Made by a program: the position numbers and the translations under genes. The notes under the pieces are model-generated. The model had not been told where the DNA came from. It did not search any database and worked only from the letters and a program-made list of their open reading frames with translations. DNA of 64,000 nt from a virus, in the IMG/VR virus record IMGVR_UViG_3300029893_000001, positions 310,001 through 374,000 of that record; one strand, 5' to 3'. This document shows, in pieces, positions 24,712 through 32,738 of this stretch (its first letter is position 1; the number at the start of each line of letters is the position of its first letter).

Positions 24712-25076
24712 CCAAATACCGGACCCTTGTAGTCATCGTCTCTAGACGTACCTACTGTGAATTCCTCGCCTGGGCGTACGCGACCTCGACCTACATTCAC
24801 TATGTAATGGCACATAGAGACCCAGGCAATCTCTTCTTCGACCCTGAGACGCTCAGAGTTCTTGAGCTTCTTCTCAAGCTCCCTGTAGCGCTTCAGAATA
24901 GCCTTTCTGGCATCATCAATAGCGGCTTCGCGGCTATCCCCTTCTCCCTCAATTCCTGTCTCAATCCAAGTGGCTACCCAGTTAGACCCACCACCTGCCA
25001 ACTCAAGGGGAAGAGGCGAGTCAAGATGTAGCTCTGTATCTTCTAGGGTCTCCAAGTATTCACTCTGAGTCGTCAT
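24708..25076 (-). CDS. Hypothetical protein, 122 aa
   Basis: Acidic N-terminus, central helical segment (EAAIDDARKAILKRYRELEKK) and a C-terminal beta part. Overlaps the upstream gene by 17 nt. Unrecognised. Confidence 0.6.
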   Translation of the reverse strand: MTTQSEYLETLEDTELHLDSPLPLELAGGGSNWVATWIETGIEGEGDSREAAIDDARKAILKRYRELEKKLKNSERLRVEEEIAWVSMCHYIVNVGRGRVRPGEEFTVGTSRDDDYKGPVFG

Positions 25077-25287
25077 CGTGTCCTCTGCTCTTTCGTATTA
25101 GCTTGCAGATCTCGGCTTCTTGTTCCGGAGTAAGGTCTAAAGGGTCCCCATCGTATTCTGGCATTTCTGGGGGAATCCAGTCCTCGGCTTCAGCCTGCAG
25201 CTTTGCTAGTTCTGGGGTGAGGACGTCATGGAAGAAGAGCTTTTCTTCCTCCTCCACATTTTTCTTGGTCCTCTTCACTTTTGCCAT
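25060..25287 (-). CDS. Hypothetical acidic protein, 75 aa
   Basis: Basic first 10 residues followed by a strongly acidic body (EDWIPPEMPEYDGDPLDLTP). A degenerate promoter element with a 3-nt spacer (GACCC-GTA-GATAGT, about 25294-25308) lies just upstream, so this may head a three-gene unit. Confidence 0.6.
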   Translation of the reverse strand: MAKVKRTKKNVEEEEKLFFHDVLTPELAKLQAEAEDWIPPEMPEYDGDPLDLTPEQEAEICKLIRKSRGHDDDSE

Positions 25288-25293
25288 TTTACA

Positions 25294-25308
25294 GACTATC
25301 TACGGGTC
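25294..25308 (-). promoter_or_regulatory. Degenerate phage promoter element
   Basis: GACCC-GTA-GATAGT: the boxes are recognisable but the spacer is 3 rather than 4. It ends 6 nt from ATG 25287. Confidence 0.35.
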
Positions 25309-25320
25309 AGGGACGTAGAT

Positions 25321-25506
25321 ATGCAAGACCACCGTCTATTACAACTCGCTCGACGCCTTGAGAGGCTTGCCGCTCTTTCTATTCTCGCCCGGAAAAAGAA
25401 GAAGCGCAAGAAGAAAAAGAAGCGCAAGGACTATGCTGGCGCTCCTGCTGACGCTCTTGACGTGACATTTGGCGGGGACGGCGGTGGTGATGGAGGCGGC
25501 GGTTAG
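25321..25506 (+). CDS. Small basic/glycine-tailed protein, 61 aa (plus strand)
   Basis: Reads MQDHRLLQLARRLERLA, then a run of 17 residues that are almost all Lys/Arg, then ADALDVTFGGDGGGDGGGG. This tripartite make-up (helix, basic block, Gly tail) suggests nucleic-acid or virion packing. It lies divergent from 25287 and overlaps the end of the minus gene at 25503 by 4 nt. Confidence 0.5.
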   Translation: MQDHRLLQLARRLERLAALSILARKKKKRKKKKKRKDYAGAPADALDVTFGGDGGGDGGGG

Positions 25507-25691
25507 GGCCGCAGAGAAGCCTCTTCGAGTTTCTCTAATTCACTGCGTAGCCTCTGAAGGTAGCAGTCAACGCAGAACTCTTGTGGCGTTTCGACGAACG
25601 GCGGCTGCAACTGCCTGGATCGTACCAGAGGTACTGGGTTGTGGCAATCGTAGCAAGCTACGACCTTAGCCGCGGAGATTCGGTAGCCCAT
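25503..25691 (-). CDS. Zinc-ribbon protein, 62 aa
   Basis: CYDCHNP and CVDCYLQRLRSE give a single CxxC...CxxC zinc module with a helical tail, resembling DksA/TraR-type fingers in spacing. Overlaps the next gene by 26 nt. Confidence 0.55.
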   Translation of the reverse strand: MGYRISAAKVVACYDCHNPVPLVRSRQLQPPFVETPQEFCVDCYLQRLRSELEKLEEASLRP

Positions 25692-26313
25692 TGATCTGGT
25701 GTAAGCTGATTACATCTGAAGACAAGAATTGAATCTCCTTATCCCAGATCCAACGTACTTCCTTAATCTCGTCGTAGTTCATAAGGATGTCGGAAGCATA
25801 AGAGTGGACCACCGTGAGAATGCCATCTCCGATGAATCCAGGTATGTTCCATCCACGATCGGCTGCAGCCTCGATAGGATCCCACCCATAAGAGTCACAT
25901 GTGCTGGAGGACAGGTGGGACAAAACGTCTACAGACATGTACTTGCGGTCTTCGGGGTCCTCAGGGAATAGTCGACTATTGCGTTCTCTGGTAGACTCTC
26001 CGCATTCAGGACAAAAGCGTGCCTCGGACTTGACTGCTTTTTGGCAACATGGCGGAAGTATAGCTGCTTCGGAGTCAAGAGAAAATCCCTTGTGGTACTT
26101 CACAACCGCCAAATAGGCGGCTCTTAATGAAGCAAACGAGACTTCCCACGCCTCCCAAGGCGTTGGCGCATCCGGAAATTCTACGCGCATCCCATTGTCG
26201 TTGCGCAAACTCATAACGACAGGGCTTGTCGAATTGCTCTCGACATACCCATCGTAGAACATGAAGATGTTGTACTTTGCGGGATTCAACGGTAGGTCAT
26301 GAACTGATTCCAT
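25666..26313 (-). CDS. Hypothetical protein with zinc ribbon, 215 aa
   Basis: Central PCCQKAV...RFCPECGEST is a zinc ribbon near residue 105; the flanking regions are unrecognised. Overlaps the M23-like gene by 17 nt. Confidence 0.65.
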   Translation of the reverse strand: MESVHDLPLNPAKYNIFMFYDGYVESNSTSPVVMSLRNDNGMRVEFPDAPTPWEAWEVSFASLRAAYLAVVKYHKGFSLDSEAAILPPCCQKAVKSEARFCPECGESTRERNSRLFPEDPEDRKYMSVDVLSHLSSSTCDSYGWDPIEAAADRGWNIPGFIGDGILTVVHSYASDILMNYDEIKEVRWIWDKEIQFLSSDVISLHQINGLPNLRG

Positions 26314-26836
26314 GACGCAAACTCCTTTCGTTCCACGCTCGAACTAGAATCGGCGTGGGATCGAGCAATTCTTCCGGCTGCGGATTTCCCTTTTTCCACC
26401 AAACAGTACTGCGAGTACCTGGAATGTACAGTTCCAGGTGAAGCATGAATCGTGAGTGTCCCGGTATATCCGAACGCTCTTGGCCTGGCTTCAAAACAGG
26501 AACTACGTTTGCGATTTCCTGACCTACGCAAACCAAGTCTCCTGCGGATACCTTCGGAGTCACTTCTCCATAGGCGATGACACCGCTTGGCCCCTCGACA
26601 AGAATGACGTCAGTAGGAAGCCACCAAGGAGACTCAGGAGGTCCTGTGAATTGCTCAATGCACACTACCCTACCGGTTTCCATCGCTAGGACCGGTGCGT
26701 TCTCGCGCGTATAGATGTCCACTCCAGTGTGAACGTCGTGTTTCCTGACGGCCCCGAACTTCCCTTCTTTTGAAAGGAGTCTAGGGAACTCAGTCCACTC
26801 GTAAGGGAGAGGAAAACAAATCTCGGTCATTCGCAT
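26297..26836 (-). CDS. M23-like peptidase (LysM-less)
   Basis: 179 aa from ATG 26836 (MRMTEICFPLP). It has the HxGxD zinc motif as HTGVDIYT near residue 40 and a later FMLHLELYIPG that replaces the usual LHFE, preceded by a GDLVCVGQEIA turn typical of M23 beta-barrels. M23 enzymes cut peptidoglycan cross-links. Without a signal peptide it could be virion-borne or act at lysis. It overlaps the 3' end of the pyruvate-kinase-like gene by ~47 nt. Confidence 0.7.
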   Translation of the reverse strand: MRMTEICFPLPYEWTEFPRLLSKEGKFGAVRKHDVHTGVDIYTRENAPVLAMETGRVVCIEQFTGPPESPWWLPTDVILVEGPSGVIAYGEVTPKVSAGDLVCVGQEIANVVPVLKPGQERSDIPGHSRFMLHLELYIPGTRSTVWWKKGNPQPEELLDPTPILVRAWNERSLRHGISS

Positions 26837-28019
26837 ATGATTCTCGGAATGCATCGAACGCGGCTACAGCCGGGCCCAGGAATTCTTCCTTAAGGCACAA
26901 CTCATCACAGAGCATGATGTTCCGATACCCAATATCGTACAACCATGCCAGCTCAGAGAAATCGGAGCACGCAGGCACTGGAGACCTGACTATCGACAGC
27001 AGCAGCCTCGACGCCACACAGGCTTCTGGGTCGTGCGCCAGAATCATCTTCTGTGCTGTCAGGATTTCATGGGGTCTATCCAATTCAACGTACAAATCTC
27101 CGCGAGCGGTGACTAGAGTCAAGTTGTCTCTCTTCTTGAATTCTCTGGATACGTATTCGAGTCCCTTCTTAGACTCGATCTTCAGCATCACCTCAGCATC
27201 GCGTCCGACCAGCTCAAGAAATTCGTCTACGTCGCGCTGCGATTCGACATAAGACAGGAACCACTTCGTGAATCCAGCCTTCTTCACGCGAGCGATCTTC
27301 TCAAGCTCCGAAGGAACAAATTGGTCTCCGCCAACTACGAGGCTTGGGTGGCGGATGTGAATCGATTCGCCCTCTCTCACCATGTACTTGGGACCGCCCC
27401 TAAAGACCAGCCGGTATCCGTCATCAACGACACGCTCTAGCAGGGCAGTGTCGGCTCCCGCCTTAAACAAGACAGGAGTAGGGGTGGTCACCGAAATGGG
27501 GTGGTTGAGACGAATCTCCAAGTGGGATGTCTCTGGAAGAACCTCTACAATTCGTAGCTGTCGGCCCTTGATGTCGTAGAAGAGCGGAACGGTTCCTTCG
27601 TGGCGTTCGGCCTCTACAATTTTCAGCTCCTTATCCAACTCTGGCAGTGCCATCATGGCACTATTGAGCCGAATGCCAGAAAGCCTGGGGTCGTTTAGGA
27701 AGGGGCGGAAGTGGGGGAAGCTGGGCCAGAGAGTGACCAGAAGCTTGAGATCAGTGTCCATCGATTTGGCTTCTGCCCGAATTGCAAGGGAAGCTTCCTT
27801 GGAGATTCGGTGCAGACGCACCCGAAGAAACCATAGAGTCGCAACGTAAGCGATTCCTGCCAAGACCAGAGCTAGACTCCCCGCTCCCACGGCTCGCATC
27901 CATGCCTCTGGACCGGCAAAGATGATAATGAGACACGCGGTAAGAAGAATCAGGGGTACAATGATCTGACCAGCCCTGACATACCAAGGCATGTGGAAGG
28001 TCACTTGAGAAGTTTTCAT
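26790..28019 (-). CDS. Membrane-anchored pyruvate-kinase-like protein
   Basis: In this 409-aa protein two hydrophobic helices lie at residues ~15-68 (IIVPLILLTACLIIIFAG and ALVLAGIAYVATLWF). The remaining ~330 residues follow pyruvate kinase in order: KLLVTLWPSFPHF, IRLNSAMM, VPLFYDIKGRQLRI (cf. DLKGPKIR), AEVMLKIESKKGLEYV, VTARGDLYVEL, SRLLLSIVRSPVPACSDFSEL (cf. ATQMLESM..P.PTRAE) and NIMLCDELCL. Several substrate residues are altered, including the DxKGP and Thr of the active site, so catalysis is doubtful. It may be a sensor or scaffold at the membrane; its neighbours are a VWA protein and a kinase. Confidence 0.7.
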   Translation of the reverse strand: MKTSQVTFHMPWYVRAGQIIVPLILLTACLIIIFAGPEAWMRAVGAGSLALVLAGIAYVATLWFLRVRLHRISKEASLAIRAEAKSMDTDLKLLVTLWPSFPHFRPFLNDPRLSGIRLNSAMMALPELDKELKIVEAERHEGTVPLFYDIKGRQLRIVEVLPETSHLEIRLNHPISVTTPTPVLFKAGADTALLERVVDDGYRLVFRGGPKYMVREGESIHIRHPSLVVGGDQFVPSELEKIARVKKAGFTKWFLSYVESQRDVDEFLELVGRDAEVMLKIESKKGLEYVSREFKKRDNLTLVTARGDLYVELDRPHEILTAQKMILAHDPEACVASRLLLSIVRSPVPACSDFSELAWLYDIGYRNIMLCDELCLKEEFLGPAVAAFDAFRESYANDRDLFSSPLRVD

Positions 28020-28990
28020 GCTAGAGGCTTCGTCTTCGTTCCGGTGCCAGGTCGATGCAAGGTGCTGGCGCCTTTGGCGAGAGCCTTGGTGGGCGGTGCT
28101 GCAGCATGGACTGTCTCAAGAGACTTCATCACCGTAGCTACCTGCGCAGGCGTCTGCCGGTCATTCAACTCCTTCTTGAAGTAGTCGATCTTGCCGGTCT
28201 CTCTCGCGAAAATGCCAAAGATCACGTCTACGACGCGACCAGCTTCAGGGAGGAAGACGACACGATCTTCGCCTACCAAGCTTGCCCAAACTCGATGTTG
28301 ATGGCTGTTGGTCGGGTCCGACTCTCCACCTCCCTGGTAAGGCTTGCGGATATAGTACACAGAGTATTTCTCAGCCAACTCCGTGAAGACATCCTTTGTC
28401 GTGGCCATCTTCGGTGCAGCGGTGTGGGCATACCGCTCCGAGACGTCAGGAGAAATGGTGTCGTACGGCAACTCGTCTCCAATCATGATGAAGATTGGCT
28501 TACGAACCGCCATAGGCATCTCGACGTTTCGAGCGAAGTAAAGGGCCGCCAGTTCGTAGCTCTCCCTCCCTCCGCCTCCGCCGCCTCCTTCAATTACGAG
28601 GCTAGTTAGCCTAGCCTTCATGTCCTCACCGTTGGCGAATTCTCCGGCCTGCATCGGATACTTGTCTGAAAACGCATCTCCGACAGCAGCGAAGCAGACT
28701 TCAGCCCCATCTCCGAAGTACTCCTTCCTCATCTCATGATCGAGGTAAGGGAGCTTCGAGAAAATAGTCGCAGGCCATTCACCCATGGACCCAGTGACAT
28801 CACAGACGATCACAATGGGCGCTGGGCTACTCGTCTTGATCGACCTTGGAAGCATGTCGATCGACGTCTTCCCTGCAGACGTGGCGGTCGCATAGCTTCG
28901 TCCGGCATAGGCGTCGTACGCCGCACGAGCGGACGCAAAGCTGTCGCCGCTAGACCATGTTGCCGGAGTGTAGTCATCACCTTCAGCCAT
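28016..28990 (-). CDS. von Willebrand factor A-domain protein
   Basis: 324 aa from ATG 28990 (SD GGAG, 8 nt). The MIDAS motif is VIVCDVTGSMGEW (DxTGS in place of DxSxS), with a later acidic cluster (MIGDELPYD). VWA proteins bind partners through a metal ion. Upstream kinase and downstream membrane protein genes overlap it, resembling the VWA + kinase pairs of bacterial stress systems (for example TerY-type), although no PP2C gene is present. Confidence 0.82.
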   Translation of the reverse strand: MAEGDDYTPATWSSGDSFASARAAYDAYAGRSYATATSAGKTSIDMLPRSIKTSSPAPIVIVCDVTGSMGEWPATIFSKLPYLDHEMRKEYFGDGAEVCFAAVGDAFSDKYPMQAGEFANGEDMKARLTSLVIEGGGGGGGRESYELAALYFARNVEMPMAVRKPIFIMIGDELPYDTISPDVSERYAHTAAPKMATTKDVFTELAEKYSVYYIRKPYQGGGESDPTNSHQHRVWASLVGEDRVVFLPEAGRVVDVIFGIFARETGKIDYFKKELNDRQTPAQVATVMKSLETVHAAAPPTKALAKGASTLHRPGTGTKTKPLA

Positions 28991-29225
28991 TTTGCTTCTC
29001 CTTGGTGGTCTTCTTGGTCCACTCAAAAATGAGATTGACTCCCCTACTGAGGTATACCGCCTCTCCCTCGTCAAACCCCGGAGGGATCACTACGTAGGCT
29101 CGTAGTTCTGATTCCTTTGGAATCGAGACTCCACGTTCCGAGAGAAGTTGAGCAATCTGCTCGGTTGATAGCGACACCTTACCCTTTTCGGTTTCGGTAG
29201 TCTCGATTTGGACGCTCAGTTTCAT
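28983..29225 (-). CDS. Hypothetical small protein between kinase and VWA genes, 80 aa
   Basis: Starts MKLSVQIETTETEKG in an ATGA overlap with the kinase stop. A beta-strand/helix alternation ending YLSRGVNLIFEWT is compatible with a small beta-grasp-like fold, but I cannot assign it. The conserved-looking position suggests it is a partner of the kinase or VWA protein. Confidence 0.55.
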   Translation of the reverse strand: MKLSVQIETTETEKGKVSLSTEQIAQLLSERGVSIPKESELRAYVVIPPGFDEGEAVYLSRGVNLIFEWTKKTTKEKQNG

Positions 29226-30250
29226 GCCGTGAAACCCGGAATTGGCTTGAGGTTTGATTGATGACGGCCGAACGAATCGACCCTCATTTGATGAAACGTC
29301 TCGATCAGATTCTCTTTCGACCAGTTTGGTCGAGAGAGGGGGTCTCTTACAATCAAACGCTTCACGAACTTGCACATGGGATCTGGAGTCGACGCTGGAA
29401 CCTTGAGAGCTGACACCCCGTCGTAACTACCGGTGAGACAATACAACATGGTCTTACCCAGGCTGTACAAGTCTGTCTCCGGAATTGGAGGCTTCCCGTC
29501 CACCATCTCCGGGGCCGAAAATAATTCGGTGTATCCCTTGGCTGCCGTCTTCCCGGTAGGACGAATGGCTGCCAGTCCGAAATCGACCAACACGGCGAGA
29601 TGCTTGTGTGGCTGCACGATGACGTTCTTCGGCTTCAAATCTCCGTGCACGACGCCGTGTTGGTGAAGGTATAACAGTCCGTTCAAGAGACGCTGGGTGA
29701 TCCATGCCACATTCTCTGGGTCCAAGCGTCCAGCCTTGTCAACGACCTCCTCCAGCGTTGGACCCTCAACATAGGACATGACGAGGATGATGCTCCCATC
29801 ATCATGGCGAATGACATCCCTCATGGCAGGCAGTGCGTAGTGCCTCATGTCCCAAAGCGCACGAGCCTCGTCCATGAGGATAGCCTCTGATTCTGGGCCT
29901 GTCATGAAGCCCTGCTTAAGGCAGGCCGGATGCTTGAGGATGAGGTGCTCAGCTTTGTATGTAGCGCCAAAGCCGCCCTCTGCGATCTTCTCGACAACAC
30001 GATAGTTGCCAATAATCGTGCCTTTCTTCGCGAGCTTCTCGAAGCGGGCGCGCTTTTGGGCGCTTACAAGGATACTGTGAGCCTCATTGATTTCCTTGGC
30101 CATGGTGTCGTCACCCCCTGACCGATCAGGATGGTACTTCACCAGCAAGGCCTTCTTGGCAGCGTCAAGAACTTCTCGCGACGCATTCACGGAGACCTGA
30201 AGGATGTCGGCCAACTCACGGAGAGTCTCCGCCTTTTCAACCAAACCCAT
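29222..30250 (-). CDS. Ser/Thr protein kinase with N-terminal J-domain
   Basis: In this 342-aa protein residues 1-75 form a J-domain with the diagnostic HPD (LVKYHPDRSGGDD). The kinase domain follows: glycine loop IAEGGFGATYKAE near 88, catalytic loop VHGDLKPKNVIV near 205 (HGD replaces HRD), DFGLA near 225, APEM activation-segment end near 247. All catalytic Lys/Asp positions appear present, so it is probably active. The J-domain could recruit host DnaK or target chaperone-bound substrates. It leads a unit with the VWA and membrane pyruvate-kinase-like proteins. Confidence 0.88.
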   Translation of the reverse strand: MGLVEKAETLRELADILQVSVNASREVLDAAKKALLVKYHPDRSGGDDTMAKEINEAHSILVSAQKRARFEKLAKKGTIIGNYRVVEKIAEGGFGATYKAEHLILKHPACLKQGFMTGPESEAILMDEARALWDMRHYALPAMRDVIRHDDGSIILVMSYVEGPTLEEVVDKAGRLDPENVAWITQRLLNGLLYLHQHGVVHGDLKPKNVIVQPHKHLAVLVDFGLAAIRPTGKTAAKGYTELFSAPEMVDGKPPIPETDLYSLGKTMLYCLTGSYDGVSALKVPASTPDPMCKFVKRLIVRDPLSRPNWSKENLIETFHQMRVDSFGRHQSNLKPIPGFTA

Positions 30251-30257
30251 GGGTCAC

Positions 30258-30332
30258 CTAGTTCTTCTGCGGGCTGGATGCGGGCTTTTCGGCGGGAAGC
30301 CCATACAGCTCTGCGATTCGATTGTGCGCCAT
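30258..30332 (-). CDS. 24-residue small protein upstream of the kinase
   Basis: Reads MAHNRIAELYGLPAEKPASS and ends PQKN, with GGAGGG 6 nt before the ATG. Too short for ordinary gene finders, but the ribosome site is strong and the frame ends 7 nt before the kinase start. It could be a leader peptide. Confidence 0.5.
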   Translation of the reverse strand: MAHNRIAELYGLPAEKPASSPQKN

Positions 30333-30347
30333 CTAGTACCCTCCAAC

Positions 30348-30388
30348 GAGAATCGCCAGATGGTCACTCTTACCATCTGGCGATTCTC
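30348..30388. promoter_or_regulatory. Perfect 17-bp inverted repeat in the kinase leader
   Basis: Arms 30348-30364 and 30372-30388, loop 7 nt. It lies 2 nt after the upstream stop region and just before the 24-aa ORF, with no T-run after it on either strand. More like an RNA processing site or attenuator than a simple terminator. Confidence 0.55.
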
Positions 30389-30389
30389 T

Positions 30390-30932
30390 TCATGACGATT
30401 CCCTCTCTACGAGAAGGGGGCCAATGAGCCCGGTTTGTGTGTCCCAATACCTTTTTCGCTCCAAGAATCTCGAAATTGCGGGAGCAAAAGAGGAGTCCAC
30501 GGGCAAGTATTCCTGTCTCATCTGAGACACCAGCCTTTGTAGGTGCGCCACCTGCTGAGCAGCGTAGGCTTTCCTAGCCCGCAGTGTCTCTGTCGTAAGC
30601 GAGTCCAAGAACACGCGCAAGTCTCTCCTTAGGGACTTAGGTGTCTTCAGAGGCGGAGCAGAAACTACAACAGGAGCAGGCGCCGTGGGGGTTTTCTCGG
30701 AAATGAGAATCTTCGTAATACGCTCTGCGCTTTTTCGCTTCTTTTCAGATAGATCCGGCGGTCTGTGGAGAGACTCGGCTTCAATGCCAACAATCTCCTG
30801 GAATTCAGCGAGGTCTGTGGCCAGTGTCCGAAGACGAGTTCCGTTCCTGGCATTCCATTTTGACCGCTTCCTGTGGTTTTGAGTTTTCTTGGACCCGAAT
30901 TTTCTCCTAAGACCTCGGTAGGTCCGACCCAT
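30390..30932 (-). CDS. Hypothetical basic protein, 180 aa
   Basis: Very basic N-terminus (GRTYRGLRRKFGSKKTQNHR), Pro/Ala linker around residue 92, helical C-terminus. Possibly binds nucleic acid. It is the first gene after the promoter at 30950. Confidence 0.65.
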   Translation of the reverse strand: MGRTYRGLRRKFGSKKTQNHRKRSKWNARNGTRLRTLATDLAEFQEIVGIEAESLHRPPDLSEKKRKSAERITKILISEKTPTAPAPVVVSAPPLKTPKSLRRDLRVFLDSLTTETLRARKAYAAQQVAHLQRLVSQMRQEYLPVDSSFAPAISRFLERKRYWDTQTGLIGPLLVERESS

Positions 30933-30949
30933 GCTTGACCTCCTCGCTA

Positions 30950-30968
30950 CTTACTATCGGCAGGGTTC
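30950..30968 (-). promoter_or_regulatory. Phage promoter element (kinase/VWA operon)
   Basis: GAACCC-TGCC-GATAGTA, a full consensus match. It ends 17 nt before ATG 30932, with GAGGAGG between. Confidence 0.8.
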
Positions 30969-30973
30969 AAGGT

Positions 30974-31168
30974 TCATGAGTCTGCTCCTTCAACCCACCA
31001 TGTGTAGTTGCAAGCCAAGCAGACGTACTTGTAGTCTTCATATCCACCACATGACGATTCCCACATTCGACAAATGGCTTCCCTCTGCTCGCACTTTCGG
31101 CAGCAGTATTTCTCCTCTTCCGGAGGAGAAAAGGTTCCGCTTAATTCTGACATGGGTTTGTTGTGCAT
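30974..31168 (-). CDS. Zinc-ribbon protein, 64 aa
   Basis: CCRKCEQREAIC and CLACNYTWW form a zinc ribbon like those of transcription elongation factors (C-x2-C...C-x2-C with aromatic end). TAATG-type overlap with the upstream gene. Function unknown. Confidence 0.6.
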   Translation of the reverse strand: MHNKPMSELSGTFSPPEEEKYCCRKCEQREAICRMWESSCGGYEDYKYVCLACNYTWWVEGADS

Positions 31169-31593
31169 CAGGCACCTACCACAACAATAGGCTTATACTC
31201 AAACACCGTTAGGAAATGGTAGGCTTTCGAGTCACCAACCTGGCCTTCGTAGATCTTTTCCTCTGGCTTTAGGTCTCGACCGAAAAAGGTGCCACGAACC
31301 CTACTAATATCCGCAGCATTGGGCTTCTTGACTTTGTTCCCGTCGCGACGGTAAGCGATCACGTGATAGCTGACTTTCTTCACGTCCGAGTCTTGGATGT
31401 GAAGAGGAGACACACAGGCCAACACGTGTAGGTTTTGCCCCCGCATGTGAAATTGGTTTGTGAGTCTTCCCTCGTACTCAGTCTCCTCGCCCTGGATCCA
31501 CACACGCGAATCCAGTTCATCGGGTAGAACTCCGGCCAGTGCTTCTCCGACCCATTCGCCATCCTGTTCAGTCGCAGCGATTGATACAGTCAT
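31168..31593 (-). CDS. Hypothetical protein, 141 aa
   Basis: Start set at ATG 31593 (MTVSIAATEQDG), 5 nt after AGGTGG. Beta-rich, acidic, with no recognised domain. Confidence 0.6.
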   Translation of the reverse strand: MTVSIAATEQDGEWVGEALAGVLPDELDSRVWIQGEETEYEGRLTNQFHMRGQNLHVLACVSPLHIQDSDVKKVSYHVIAYRRDGNKVKKPNAADISRVRGTFFGRDLKPEEKIYEGQVGDSKAYHFLTVFEYKPIVVVGA

Positions 31594-31603
31594 TTTATTC
31601 CAC

Positions 31604-32233
31604 CTACTTTCTAGGTCCCGTGCGTTCGTCATGAATTACGACAGAGCGCTCTGGCACCAAAGTTAAGATCTCGTCTGAGACGTTACGTCGGGCCTGCTGC
31701 TCGTACTTGTCTCGAAAATGTTGAGACAGGTAAATCTGATCTCGTGCAAGAAGACCAAGAAGAATACGACGCCTCCCTTCACGGAAGGTATTTTCGTCTA
31801 GAAAAGCGTACTCTCTTCGAATCTTCTGTGTGTAATCTAGGTATTCCGCCTCAGAACGTCCTAGGATCGCTAGATCGATGTCGAGGAAGTAGGAGAACAG
31901 ATGAGTATGTTCCCACGTATAATCAGGAATTTGATGATCGGATGTCGACATGATCATGTCGTACACAAGGTGAATGGGGACACTCTCTACGCCACCAGGA
32001 TAAAGAAGATCCGCGCTATTACACTCGTTGACACCCGGAGGGGCTTGTGGGTCATAGACCGCGTCGTGGAACCAAATCGCAGCCTCCAACACGGAGGCCT
32101 CATCGTCAGAGACGAAAGGACGCACATCATGCAGCTCTCGAAGACAGTGCATGATATGGTCAAGATTGTGGTAATGACGATGGGGCTCGGTGTAGAGCGT
32201 TACCAGGTGGGCTCGTTGCGCAAGCGTAAGCAT
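31604..32233 (-). CDS. HD-domain metal-dependent phosphohydrolase
   Basis: About 209 aa from ATG 32233. Signature YTEPHRHYHNLDHI and AAIWFHDAVYDP supply the H...HD metal ligands, as in the COG4339-type HD family, with a later Asp (DIDLAILG). HD hydrolases act on nucleotides or phosphodiesters; the substrate is unknown. A phage version may tune nucleotide pools or signalling nucleotides. Confidence 0.82.
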   Translation of the reverse strand: MLTLAQRAHLVTLYTEPHRHYHNLDHIMHCLRELHDVRPFVSDDEASVLEAAIWFHDAVYDPQAPPGVNECNSADLLYPGGVESVPIHLVYDMIMSTSDHQIPDYTWEHTHLFSYFLDIDLAILGRSEAEYLDYTQKIRREYAFLDENTFREGRRRILLGLLARDQIYLSQHFRDKYEQQARRNVSDEILTLVPERSVVIHDERTGPRK

Positions 32234-32243
32234 CCTATGCTGT

Positions 32244-32450
32244 TTACACAGCGTGCTCACGCTTCATGCAATGCGGACATTTTAGACGGACCGTCTTAGG
32301 ACGTTCGGTGAATGTTCCATCAACACCCCAGCCCCCATTTTGCAGAGCATCTAGGATATCTTGTCCTGTTTCTTGCGGGGATTCCATCGAGAAGGGCTGG
32401 ACACTGTGACAGCGCGGCTCGTCGCAACGAGCATGCATCGTGATAGACAT
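32244..32450 (-). CDS. Small cysteine-containing protein, 68 aa
   Basis: Starts MSITMHARCDEPRC and ends LKCPHCMKREH: a probable zinc site formed by the two ends. GGAGGTGAATA directly precedes the ATG. Confidence 0.6.
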   Translation of the reverse strand: MSITMHARCDEPRCHSVQPFSMESPQETGQDILDALQNGGWGVDGTFTERPKTVRLKCPHCMKREHAV

Positions 32451-32508
32451 TATTCACCTCCGTCAGTTCATTATTCACCATCCAGAATAGCGCAGAGATC
32501 ACCCCCAA

Positions 32509-32733
32509 TCACTGGAGGCGTCCGACCTCTTTGCCGTCAACTGGAATTAAGATACCTTTTGGGAGGACAGGAACATCCGAGAAGGCGTTGTCTACCTCCC
32601 CTCCTTGTCCAAATCGCTCATCAATTACTGATTCAAGCTGCTTCGGGCTGAAGCGAATGCATAAAGGATTAGGGCATTCAGCGGTAGAGAACCCTACGTA
32701 TGCATCGTTCGCACCACAGGTGGGACACTTCAT
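32509..32733 (-). CDS. Zinc-ribbon protein, 74 aa
   Basis: Start set at ATG 32733 (MKCPTCGAND). CPTC...CPNPLC module near the N-terminus; the second half is unrecognised. It resembles the N-terminal part of the next upstream gene (32739-33224), suggesting duplication. Confidence 0.55.
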   Translation of the reverse strand: MKCPTCGANDAYVGFSTAECPNPLCIRFSPKQLESVIDERFGQGGEVDNAFSDVPVLPKGILIPVDGKEVGRLQ

Positions 32734-32738
32734 CTTGC

